64,000 nt of DNA from Leishmania infantum JPCM5. Lineage: Eukaryota; Euglenozoa; Kinetoplastea; Trypanosomatida; Trypanosomatidae. Below, piece by piece: positions 21,528 through 30,388 of this stretch. The stretch's first letter is position 1; each line of letters starts with the position of its first letter. The position numbers and the translations under genes were made by a program. Location: assembly GCF_000002875.2 (NCBI RefSeq), contig NC_009412.2, positions 695,001 through 759,000 of the forward strand. Reading direction: 5' to 3'. The notes under the pieces were generated by a model. The model was not told the origin of the DNA. It made no database searches and saw nothing but the letters and a program-made list of their open reading frames with translations.

Positions 21528-22931
21528 TCAGACGTAAGCCTCGATGAGGCGGAGAATTTCATCGCACTCTGTGCGCAGGTTCTGCGCGAGGCGGCGGCGC
21601 GTCTCCTCGGAGGTGCCCGCAATCGGCATAAACTCGGAGATGCGCACCACTGACATGCGCAGCCGGTCTGACTCCTCACCGGTCATGGCGTTCGAGCTCG
21701 TCTCCTCCTTCACGCGCAGACGCATCACCACTGGTCGGTTCATGCGGCCCTGCGCCAGCTTCGCGATGTAGAGAGGGTCCTCCTGCGCACGACGCTTCAG
21801 TTCTGCCGCCTCCATCCCAAAGAACTCGATGCCGGCTTCGTTGAAGAGCGTTAGCCACGCCTGAGAGACGTTGTCCGTGACCTGGATGGAAACGAGGTAG
21901 CGCTGCGTCGGCGTGACGGTCTTGTCGCACTTTTCGCAGCGAAAGCGGTCACCCTGCGCGCCCTCCTCGGTCACCTTCTTGTTGCAGGTCGGGCACGCGT
22001 CGTACCACTGGGCATCCTGCTTGAAGTAAATCGGAACGCACCGGACGTCGACGTACTCGGGCTTCAGGCCCCGTCCGATCCCCTCCGACTGGATCTCGTC
22101 CAGGTACTTGCGGCCGCGGTCGCTCTCGCCACCGGCCCCGCTCGCGGCGCCAAGCCCCTGCGACGACAAAGACGTCACGTTAGCGCCGCCAGTCGTCACA
22201 TACCACGTCGCGAGCTTCTTGACGTCCGGCAGGTCTGTGGGGTTGATGTCGATCTTGGTCTGATAAGTGGATGAGAGGGTCACACCGTCGAAACTGCCAA
22301 CCTTCAGCTGCCGCAGCGCCACAACGGTGCCGACTGGGTAGCACCACGCCTTTGCCTCATCGTTCCAGAAGGTGACCTCCACAGCCGCCGTCATGTCGCC
22401 CATCTTGACGTTTCGCTTCACCAGCTCACGGCCCGTCGACTTCTGCGTGATGGACGACACTTCGTCCACCTTGAGCACGACGCCAAGCACGTCGACGAGC
22501 GAACCGACCTCGCGCTGCTTCAGAAGCTCGATCGGCACAAAGTTGTAGCGCTGCATCGGCAGCGCCGCTGTTGATGTGTCCTGCCGCGCCAGCATAATCT
22601 CCGAGCTGCGGTCAAACGTGAGCTCGTAGTCATTGTTCACGTTGCTGAAACGCCGGTTCGCATTCTTCACCTGGCCACCGCTGAAATAGTATACCTGTCC
22701 ATTGACGATGAGCGGCTCGAAGGTGTCGACGGCGTCGTTGAAGACCGTTGCCCGAATCGCGGCAGACTCGTCAATGAGGGTGAAGGAGAAGAGCTTTCCC
22801 TGCGACGTCGGCTTGTTCCAGGTACGGATGTCCGTCTTGTCTGTCACACGGGCCCGAATCCACCACTTGCCACCGAGAAACGGTGTGAGGGAGTCGATGG
22901 GCTGGATCTGGTGGCTGCCCGGCTGCTGCAT
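21528..22931 (-). CDS. RPA1: Replication protein A large subunit (RPA1), short trypanosomatid form
   Basis: This is the large subunit of the single-strand DNA-binding RPA complex, 467 residues (about 51 kDa), starting MQQPGSHQIQP. It begins almost directly with the first OB fold (DBD-A, WIRARVTDKTDIRTW around 28-42), followed by DBD-B and then DBD-C. The DBD-C zinc ribbon is visible as two CXXC pairs around 310-340 (ACPTCNKK and RCEKCDKT). The RPA70N protein-interaction domain and linker present in opisthokont RPA1 (about 600 residues) are absent. This agrees with the known Leishmania protein, which also binds telomeric DNA. A pyrimidine tract at 22990-22950 followed by ACAG at 22940 would give a leader of only 8 bases; upstream acceptors are also possible. 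The frame is open upstream but has no convincing homology there. Confidence 0.96.
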   Translation of the reverse strand: MQQPGSHQIQPIDSLTPFLGGKWWIRARVTDKTDIRTWNKPTSQGKLFSFTLIDESAAIRATVFNDAVDTFEPLIVNGQVYYFSGGQVKNANRRFSNVNNDYELTFDRSSEIMLARQDTSTAALPMQRYNFVPIELLKQREVGSLVDVLGVVLKVDEVSSITQKSTGRELVKRNVKMGDMTAAVEVTFWNDEAKAWCYPVGTVVALRQLKVGSFDGVTLSSTYQTKIDINPTDLPDVKKLATWYVTTGGANVTSLSSQGLGAASGAGGESDRGRKYLDEIQSEGIGRGLKPEYVDVRCVPIYFKQDAQWYDACPTCNKKVTEEGAQGDRFRCEKCDKTVTPTQRYLVSIQVTDNVSQAWLTLFNEAGIEFFGMEAAELKRRAQEDPLYIAKLAQGRMNRPVVMRLRVKEETSSNAMTGEESDRLRMSVVRISEFMPIAGTSEETRRRLAQNLRTECDEILRLIEAYV

Positions 22932-24280
22932 CGTGACAGCTGTATGGTTGTGAGAGGGATGGGAAAAGAGAGGGAAGGAGGCGAGGCGAGGCGAAAGCGT
23001 GTTCACGCGAACAGAGCGAAGGCACCCGTGTAAGTTCTTCGTTGTTTGTGTGTGCGGACGAGCGGCTTTCTGTCGGCTCTTTGCAGCGGTAGTGAAGAAC
23101 AGCAAGAGAAGGCGGGTGGGAGATAGAGTGAAATTGGAGAAGCGAGGGAGGGAGGGAGGCGTCAGTTTTGCTGCGCAGGCGATGATGACGATGAGTTGCG
23201 TAGCGTTGCCGCTCTCGAGGTGTGTGTGTGTGTGTGTGTGTGTGTAAGCCTCCGTGAATAGAAGTGTTTGACGTCTGTATATGAGTGTGGTAAAGTTTAT
23301 GTTCTTCTCGTCGTGTACCCTCGTAAGGAGCTTTCGATGCGTGTGCGTGTCTGTGCTGATGTGCGTTGCGTCGGTACTTGTGGGGTCGGTATGGGTTTAT
23401 GGGTGAGCGAGTAGGCGTCGGTGCTGGACGAGTGCCACTGTGAATCGCTGTGGGGTCTGTATGCCTCAAGTCGGTGCTGATGGTGGTCGTGTAGCGGTGC
23501 TGCTGCGGCTGGTGTGCAGTTGCGAGACCAGGTGAGCGAGGCACAGGACGGCACAGAAAAGTAAGGCAGAGGAACAAAGAGAAAGCACTGGTGAGGAAAG
23601 GAAAGGTGGGGTGAAGCGGGCTCGAGGCGCCACGGGCACTTCTTCCTCGCAAGACGCCGAAGACACACAACGGCCCGCAAGGGGAACAGAGAAGCGCCGA
23701 GCGGACGGTGGAGAAGGTCCTTGCACATGCAAGAGCCCACGTGCATAGAAGCCAAAAAAACAGTCAAGAGGGTTGGCGAAGCATGGGTACATCGGCCCCC
23801 GCTCGAGGGTCGGCGCGCAGGTAGGAGGCGGGGTGAGCGAGAGGGGTGTCCAAGACGCAGAATACGAAGAGAGCCCGAGGAACAGCTGACGTCGCTGATT
23901 ATGTGAGAGAAGAACGGAGCGCAAGCGCACAAACACACTCGGAGAAAGTGCGCGCTGCTGCATAGCCTGCTTGACCAACGACGCTACACGCCATTGTATT
24001 CAGGTATCATGTCCATCACCGCCCTGCGGGGATGACAGCGACGCACGCGAGTGTGGATACTTGTCCTGGTGGCTGCCGATGCCTTTGGTGCCTGTTGTGT
24101 TAGATGGGTCGGACGTCCGAACGGCTGCGATCTGACAAGGACGCCGAGTCGGTGTGCGGAGGCACAGTAGAACAGGAGAGACAAAGAGAAAACAGAGAGT
24201 GCAGATATATACATATATACCGCTGTGATAGCCAGCATCACCACCCCAGCCCACTATCACCCTTCCCGCTGCCCACCCTC
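22932..24280 (-). other. Intergenic spacer between RAD5-like gene and RPA1
   Basis: No gene was seen. It contains pyrimidine-rich tracts on the minus strand at 22950-22990 and 23090-23160, a (GT)n run at about 23220-23246, and a short AT-rich patch near 24204-24220. Confidence 0.6.
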
Positions 24281-27200
24281 CTATTCCCCCTCTGCCTCGT
24301 CGTCCTCCTCGCTACTGTCGTCATCGTCGCTGCTCTCACTCGACTTCTCAGGCGCGAACAGCTCCAGCAAATCGGCTGTGCGCAGTCGCCCATCCCCGCC
24401 GCCGCCAGCGGCGGCCGCGCCTGTCACACTGCTGCTGAAGCAGTACCCGCTCAGCGCGCGTTTCCGGTCGCACAGTTGGCTGATGTTCTGCTCAATCGTG
24501 CCATCGGCGATGAGCTTCGTGAAGGTGACCGGCTTTGTTTGGCCAATACGATAAATTCGGTTAAGCGCCTGCTCCTCCGTGCCAGGGTTCCACGATGGCT
24601 CCATCAGGAAGCAGTGGTTGGCACAGGTCAGGTTCAGCCCCACACCGCAGCTGCTTATCGTGGCGAGGAGGACGCGCGGCGACGCTGGCCGAGCCGCGTC
24701 ATGAAAGAGCTCCAGCAAGGACTGTTTCTGCTTCATCGTCATCGACCCGCTGTAAAGCGCGCACGAAACCCCAGCCGCTTGCAGCCAGTGCTGCGCACAG
24801 CGAAGGTACGTCAGGAAGCTGCTGAACACGACCACCTTGTCCTCCGCCGGCAGAGAGCGGATCGTGTCGATCAGGTACTGCGTCTTCGAGCTCAGCTGCA
24901 GGCTCCAGTTGTTCATGTCAGATAGATCCAAATGCAGTGGCACTTCTGGGGCCGGCTCGGCTGGACTCGTCCTGCCATCGCCAGCGCGGTCAGCTCCGCC
25001 TGTAGACGTGTTCGGCTGCTGCGCCGTGCGGTTCAAAAGCTCCACCGGAATCAGCAGCAGCTCCGACGCTTTCGAGTTGCGCTTGCACAGCGGGCACCGC
25101 CGTGTTGCCTGCAAAGCGTGCTTGATGCACTCCTCGCAGAAGACGTGCGCACAGGGCAGAATAGCCGGACGGTTCACTGTTTCGAGGCAGATGATACACT
25201 CGCGCGACTCCAGCTTCTGGTGCTTAATCTCCTCGACGAGGGACTGGACAAACTCCCTGGCTTTGATGGTGCGCAGCCGGCGAAGGACCACCGTCTGAAT
25301 AAACTCATCGATGGCGCGCGCCGTCCGCTGATCCTCCTCGCGTTGATGCCGCGCCTCCTCGCTGCTTGCACAGTTGGTGGCAGCAGAGGTGCGGTCGATC
25401 CCATCCGGCGAAGCGGTGGCGCCGCGGCCAGCCTCTGCACCCGGCAGGCGGTGGCACCGGCGGAGAGCCGCTACCACGATGTACGGGTGCAGGCACGTTT
25501 GCCGGCAGCGCACAAGCATTTCGAAGGCAGTCGTGAAGATGGCCAGCGGCGTGCGAGCCGCGCACGCCTCGCGGTCGCGCAGCGCGTTCAGCTTTTCCGT
25601 TGCCTTGGCGTGAATCGACTGGTAGAAGCGCATCTCCTCGCGCGACAAGCCCACGGTGTAGGTGATCGCCCGTTTTGGCGGCAGCTCCAGTATGGGCTTC
25701 CCATCCACAATGGAGTCCGGTGTGCGGCGAAGCAAGATAGAGCCGAACAGGATGCTGAGCGCCGTGACGGGGCGCGGATGGAGCGGGTCGAGGTTGTAGT
25801 AGCGAACAATCTCGTTGTTCCACCACACAAGCGAGCTGAAATGCGGCACGGCGAGGAAGCGGAGGAGAGGATAGAGGTCGTTGAGACTGTTCTGCACTGG
25901 CGTCGCCGTCACGGCCCAGCGACAGACGCCACTGAGCTTGAGGCACGCGCGACTCTGATGTGTGCGCATGTTGCGGATGTAGTGGGCCTCGTCCAGGATG
26001 ATGCGACCCCATCGGATCATGAAGAGCTTATCCACCTCTGTCTGCAGCCGCCGGTCAACATCGTAATCGTCCACGCTCGAAGGGAAAGACGAGCCCTCGG
26101 CAAAATCGTCTACGTCGGAAAAGTCAGCGGCCCTCGCCGGAGAGCCGCCTCCGCTCCTCATGGCGCCTCCGTTGGCATGCGTGTGGCCGAAGCGAGAGGC
26201 GGGTGGCTGCTTTTGGCAGAGCGTCTGGTACGTGGTCAGGACGTAGTCGTAGGACTGCGCCACCTGGAAGAGGCTGAGGTGGCGCTTGCGAGCTCCGTAG
26301 TAGACGAGAATGCGTAGCGGCGCCGCGGCAGGCCGCTGCACGCAGTGTTGTATTTCACGCACCCACTGTGTGAGGAGGGAGGTCGGGCAAACAATGAGCG
26401 TCGCCGCCGACTCCACCAAGGAGCCGGTCACGCGATCGATGCGTGGCACCCGCGTAGTCTCGCACAACGCGATAAGCGTGCGCGTCTTACCTAGACCCAT
26501 GTAGTCGGCGAACACACCGCCGCGCACGGTGCATATCATCTCCTGCCCTCTCATGGACATGTTGGTATCGTCCTCTGCGCCGCCGTTGGGGGTGCGGGTG
26601 GCAACACCCGAAGAAGGAGGGCACGATGTAGTTGTCAGCGCACGAGAGGCGGACGATGCCGTACACGAGCTCTCCGCATCGAAGTCTGCGCCCTCCCCGA
26701 AGGCTTCACCTCCACCACGGCCGCTGCCGCCAGCGTAAGTCACATCATCCTCCTCATCGCCGCGGCTGACGGCGCCGCTGTCGATAGTGCGCGTCGCCTC
26801 CTTCGTCGCGATAAGCGAGTCGGTGTCCCCGGGCGCCACACGCGCGCGAAGAAGCGGCGGCTGCTCGCGCGACAGCAGCCAGTAGAGCGCCTGCAGCTGA
26901 AAGGGACGCAGCTCCGCACGTGCCCGCATCGTCGCTGGAACGGCGGCGCACGGCAGCGTGTCGAACTTCACCGACTGCAATGCTTCCAGGAAGCGGACGA
27001 GTTCGCGGTGGCCAGCCGTGTCGCGCGACGCGATCTCCTCCTCGTCACTCCACTCGCCCCCGCTCTCCCCGTCATCATCGTCGTCACTATCAGAGAAAGA
27101 CGAGGACGACGACTGGGTGCTCTGGCTGCCCAGGGCCACGGGAGAGAGAGACAAGGTTGCCCTGGCGGCCTCCTCCAGAACCACACGCTGTGTCGTGGCG

Positions 27201-28078
27201 GCGACGCCAGACGGCGCTGGTTCCGGTGCGTGTTCGCCCCGCGGACGGCCGCCGCTTCCCAGGCCTGCGAGAGCCCTGGAAGGGACTGGTGCAGCGGCAG
27301 ACGCGCCGAAACCAAGCGGCGTGCCACCGGACATGGCGGCCGAGGGGCTCGACTTTTGCAGAGAGGCGCCGACGTCCTTCATGGTGGTCGTGAAGGAAGC
27401 GATCGCCGCGGGCAGTGTTCCGTCGCACATCTCGCAGGTGCGCCTCGAGGACGAGTTAAGAAAGGTGCATCGGGGACACGAGATTTCCCCTGGCCCTGCA
27501 ACAACGACCGGCTCATAGCCTGGCTCTCCACCGCGTGCACCCGCCGGTGCACCGGTGGAGCGAACCTGAGAAGACTCTGACATCGGTGCAGGTGAGCCGA
27601 CCGGCGAAGCCGAGGGGAGAGACGCTTCAGGCGACGCCTGCGGCGGTCGGGGCCCCTCCACGCGGTGGCGACGACGATGGCAGAGCGCGCAGCTCTGCAT
27701 CTGAGCCGTGTTCTCTGCTGCGCATCTGGAACACCACCACGTATGCGGTGGGTGCCTGCTTACCACAGCATGTGGGTGCGAAGACGGCGAGGCTGCAGGG
27801 AGATGCGGGACACTACGGTTTTGGCCCGCGTTGTCACTCGAGTTTGCAAAATGCAGCTGCTTCGGCGCCGCGGGACAGGCCAGCGCACCAGTATCGCCGT
27901 CGCGCTGCCGTCGACGATGCTGACGCTGAGAGTTGCGCGGTGCAGCTGCCGAAGCTGCCGACGCACTCGGTGTTGTCACTTCTCCGCTCTGGCGCTCCTG
28001 CTGCCGTTGGATGCCAGCATCGATGGTCGGCGATGAGAACTGGTCCAGGCTGGCCAAAAATGCATCCACGTCCTCCAT
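24281..28078 (-). CDS. RAD5/HLTF-like SNF2 ATPase with RING finger and two RanBP2-type zinc fingers
   Basis: The 1,265-residue protein has a SNF2 helicase core split by a RING finger, the RAD5/RAD16/HLTF architecture of DNA-damage-tolerance translocases and ubiquitin ligases. In order: RanBP2-type zinc finger 1 (Cys116, 119, 130, 133), zinc finger 2 (Cys201, 204, 215, 218), an acidic stretch near 329-348, Walker A GLGKT at 528-532, DEAH at 696-699, TATP at 724-727, RING at 961-998 (CIICLE...CPLCK), helicase C-terminal motifs (GVGLNL and the RIYRIGQTKPV signature), and an acidic Ser/Asp/Glu tail. No HIRAN domain was recognised, unlike RAD5 and HLTF. Low-complexity inserts lie before motif I and between motifs Ia and II. 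The start is the first ATG after a candidate acceptor at 28143. RAD16-like nucleotide-excision repair is an alternative role. Confidence 0.93.
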   Translation of the reverse strand: MEDVDAFLASLDQFSSPTIDAGIQRQQERQSGEVTTPSASAASAAAPRNSQRQHRRRQRDGDTGALACPAAPKQLHFANSSDNAGQNRSVPHLPAASPSSHPHAVVSRHPPHTWWCSRCAAENTAQMQSCALCHRRRHRVEGPRPPQASPEASLPSASPVGSPAPMSESSQVRSTGAPAGARGGEPGYEPVVVAGPGEISCPRCTFLNSSSRRTCEMCDGTLPAAIASFTTTMKDVGASLQKSSPSAAMSGGTPLGFGASAAAPVPSRALAGLGSGGRPRGEHAPEPAPSGVAATTQRVVLEEAARATLSLSPVALGSQSTQSSSSSFSDSDDDDDGESGGEWSDEEEIASRDTAGHRELVRFLEALQSVKFDTLPCAAVPATMRARAELRPFQLQALYWLLSREQPPLLRARVAPGDTDSLIATKEATRTIDSGAVSRGDEEDDVTYAGGSGRGGGEAFGEGADFDAESSCTASSASRALTTTSCPPSSGVATRTPNGGAEDDTNMSMRGQEMICTVRGGVFADYMGLGKTRTLIALCETTRVPRIDRVTGSLVESAATLIVCPTSLLTQWVREIQHCVQRPAAAPLRILVYYGARKRHLSLFQVAQSYDYVLTTYQTLCQKQPPASRFGHTHANGGAMRSGGGSPARAADFSDVDDFAEGSSFPSSVDDYDVDRRLQTEVDKLFMIRWGRIILDEAHYIRNMRTHQSRACLKLSGVCRWAVTATPVQNSLNDLYPLLRFLAVPHFSSLVWWNNEIVRYYNLDPLHPRPVTALSILFGSILLRRTPDSIVDGKPILELPPKRAITYTVGLSREEMRFYQSIHAKATEKLNALRDREACAARTPLAIFTTAFEMLVRCRQTCLHPYIVVAALRRCHRLPGAEAGRGATASPDGIDRTSAATNCASSEEARHQREEDQRTARAIDEFIQTVVLRRLRTIKAREFVQSLVEEIKHQKLESRECIICLETVNRPAILPCAHVFCEECIKHALQATRRCPLCKRNSKASELLLIPVELLNRTAQQPNTSTGGADRAGDGRTSPAEPAPEVPLHLDLSDMNNWSLQLSSKTQYLIDTIRSLPAEDKVVVFSSFLTYLRCAQHWLQAAGVSCALYSGSMTMKQKQSLLELFHDAARPASPRVLLATISSCGVGLNLTCANHCFLMEPSWNPGTEEQALNRIYRIGQTKPVTFTKLIADGTIEQNISQLCDRKRALSGYCFSSSVTGAAAAGGGGDGRLRTADLLELFAPEKSSESSDDDDSSEEDDEAEGE

Positions 28079-28142
28079 GGCGGTCCGTGAAGCCTTCCGT
28101 CACACCCTACGGCTTCTTCGTCGGCAACAGCAGCCAAACTCA

Positions 28143-28167
28143 CTTGGACCAAGGAGGAGGAAGAGAG
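28143..28167 (-). promoter_or_regulatory. Candidate spliced-leader acceptor for RAD5-like gene
   Basis: On the minus strand TCTCTCTTCCTCCTCCTTGG is followed by CCAAG, AG at 28144-28143, leaving a leader of 64 bases. Confidence 0.5.
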
Positions 28168-28542
28168 ACACCTACACTGTGCGATGGTCAGTAAGGGGGG
28201 AAGGGGGGCGACGCCCTTTTTCCTTCCTAGCCCCTCCTCGGGCTGGATGTGTGTGGTTGCGTCTATGTTGATGTGAATGTGTTGGGAGGAGGGGAGAACA
28301 ACCCGTACAAAGGCAACTCCACTGGAGCGCGCGTGCAGGAGGGAGAGGCGGGGCGAACATGAGGCTTGCAGAAAAGGTAGGGAAGAGAAGCGACAAGAGA
28401 CACATTCTGACCGCATCGTGGCCCAAGGGCCTCCCCCTCCCCGCAGAGGCTAAGAGCGGGAGCGAGAAGGAGCGAAGTGAACGAGGTAAAACGACGTAAT
28501 GAGGCGAGGAAAGGAAATACATGCACAACGTATTTCCTACGC

Positions 28543-28559
28543 ATATATATATATATATA
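28543..28559. repeat. (AT)n microsatellite
   Basis: Eight AT units, unusual in this GC-rich window, in the mtnB-to-RAD5 spacer. Confidence 0.9.
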
Positions 28560-29104
28560 GCACAGAGACGAAGGGGCGAGGGTGTGCGCACCGGGGCATG
28601 CCTTTCTCCCTCTCTACGTGTATCGCGCGGCATCGATGATGAGGCATGTGCCCCCCCCCTCCCTCCTTTCCCTACTCCCTCGCGCCCTTTTACATCCCAA
28701 AATGGAGCACGTTGGGTTACTGGGTGCCGATATGCGCCTTTTTTCTATTTCTCATGTCATGTCCGTTACCAGAACATGTGCAGGTGGCGGTCGGTAAGCG
28801 CGCGGCAGATTTCCTCGGGTGGAGTGAGAGCAGCAGCGACGCTCGCTGGCGTCTGTGCGTATGCCTGTGTGGCGGATACAAGGGGCAAAGACGTCCCTCT
28901 CTCGCAACGGCCGGTCCGTCAAGTTTCCGTAAGCGCACACGCACGCACACAGCACACCTCACCCTGCCACCGTTTTCCAAAAAAAAAAAAGCAAATGCAT
29001 ACAAGACACACACACGCATACATATACGTAAGTTTATATGTGTGTGTGTGGTGTGTGTTTTGTTGTATACGTTTATGCAATACACCATTGTGTTGCTTGA
29101 GTCC

Positions 29105-29782
29105 TTATTTGGCGCCCTTCGGCTCCCACTCAAGACCTAGTGTCCTCATCCGGATGGCCAGGCCCATCAAGTAGTCGATGCACTCAACTGCGCCCTTCGC
29201 CTTCTGCCAAGTGTCGGACCAGACATACATGCCATGCCGGCGCACGAGCACCGCGCACGACTCTGGGTACCTCACCATACACTCCGCCATGGAGGCCGTC
29301 AGGTCCTTCTCAAAGTCGGTATTTTCTATGATTGGGACGACGAGGGTATCGCGAAAGCCCAGCGCCTTCTTCGTTTCGTTGTTGATAATGCCCTTGATCA
29401 TCTCGATGTGGGAGATGCGGAACTCGCGGTCGCATAGGAGGCTGATGAGGACACAGTTGGCGGAGTGCGTGTGCAGGCACGCCCCAGCGCCGCGCAGGCG
29501 GTAGGCGTTGAAGAACAGCGGTGTGCACTCCGATATTTTTAGCTGCTTCTCCGTGCGCGGCTCCTCGACGACATCCTGGCTGGCGTTCAGCACGAAAATC
29601 TCGTTCGGCATGATGCGTTCTTTCTGCACACCGCTAGGGGCGATGTAGTAGTTCTCGCCCATCTTGATGGAGATGCCGCCGCCCGTGCCGGTGGCCCAGC
29701 CAAGGTCGTAAAACTTGCGGCAGAGCTCCGGAATGAGGTTGAGCGGATGCTCCGGATGTGACTCGGGAAAGATGTCGGACAT
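29105..29782 (-). CDS. mtnB: Methylthioribulose-1-phosphate dehydratase (class II aldolase fold)
   Basis: This 225-residue protein is of the class II aldolase/adducin fold and matches MtnB (APIP in animals). MtnB dehydrates 5-methylthioribulose-1-phosphate in the methionine salvage pathway that recycles methylthioadenosine from polyamine synthesis. Visible features are the substrate-loop motif TGTGGGIS at 31-38, the [11 protein letters not shown] segment at 47-57, zinc ligands His104 and His106 (LHTHSANC) and His183 (RRHGMYVW), and the likely catalytic acid Glu127 (HIEMIKG). The length equals the family norm and nothing is missing. The start is the first ATG after an AG at 29802. L-fuculose-phosphate aldolase relatives are less likely given the MtnB-like spacing and motifs. 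Confidence 0.94.
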   Translation of the reverse strand: MSDIFPESHPEHPLNLIPELCRKFYDLGWATGTGGGISIKMGENYYIAPSGVQKERIMPNEIFVLNASQDVVEEPRTEKQLKISECTPLFFNAYRLRGAGACLHTHSANCVLISLLCDREFRISHIEMIKGIINNETKKALGFRDTLVVPIIENTDFEKDLTASMAECMVRYPESCAVLVRRHGMYVWSDTWQKAKGAVECIDYLMGLAIRMRTLGLEWEPKGAK

Positions 29783-30388
29783 GGCTTCGCGCGAAGTGTG
29801 GCTGAGATGGGTGTGTGTGTGTGTGTGTGTGTGAATGTGTCTATGTGTGCACGATTGAATCGGTCGCCGGTGCAGCGATCCCCATAATGGCAGACAAGGG
29901 CGGTGAAAGATGTCGGGGTGGCCAGCCCCACCCTCAACAGCAAACCGCCGTGTTGTGAGCGAGTGCGAGTGGATGGAAGAAACCGAGCATCATCATCACA
30001 GAGGGAGGAGACGGACAAGACGGGATGCAGAGGTACACGCACGAAACCGTGCACGCCGCAGCACCGGCGTGCGTCTTACGCGTACCTCCTTCACTGTCCA
30101 AGTCTGTCGCTCACCTCCAGGAGGGATTCGCGAGACATCAGCACAGGGAGGAGCGCATGAGATGCAGAGTTATCTGCTGCGAGCAGCAGATGCGCGGCGT
30201 CGCTCCCGCAGCGACGCACTGGCGAGGAGGGAGAAGATAAGTTAATATATAGGAGGGATCTAACAAAAAAGGGAACGACAAGTGCGGTAGAGGGAGGGGC
30301 TGAAGAAGAGAGGAGAACGCACGCGCGCGCACGCTTCTCCGTCCCTCGAGCGGGATGGCGCAGCAGAGTTGAGGGGGAGAGGTGCTGC
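29783..30388 (-). other. Intergenic spacer between kinesin and mtnB
   Basis: No gene was seen. A (GT)n run at about 29811-29834 lies just upstream of mtnB, so on the coding strand a CA repeat precedes the candidate acceptor at 29802-29803. Confidence 0.6.

Larger units (their letters stand above)
28079..29104 (-). other. Intergenic spacer between MtnB and RAD5-like gene
   Basis: No gene was seen. It holds the acceptor at 28143-28167, an (AT)n run at 28543-28559, an A-run near 28979-28990 and GT-rich sequence near 29035-29060 just 3' of mtnB. Confidence 0.6.
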
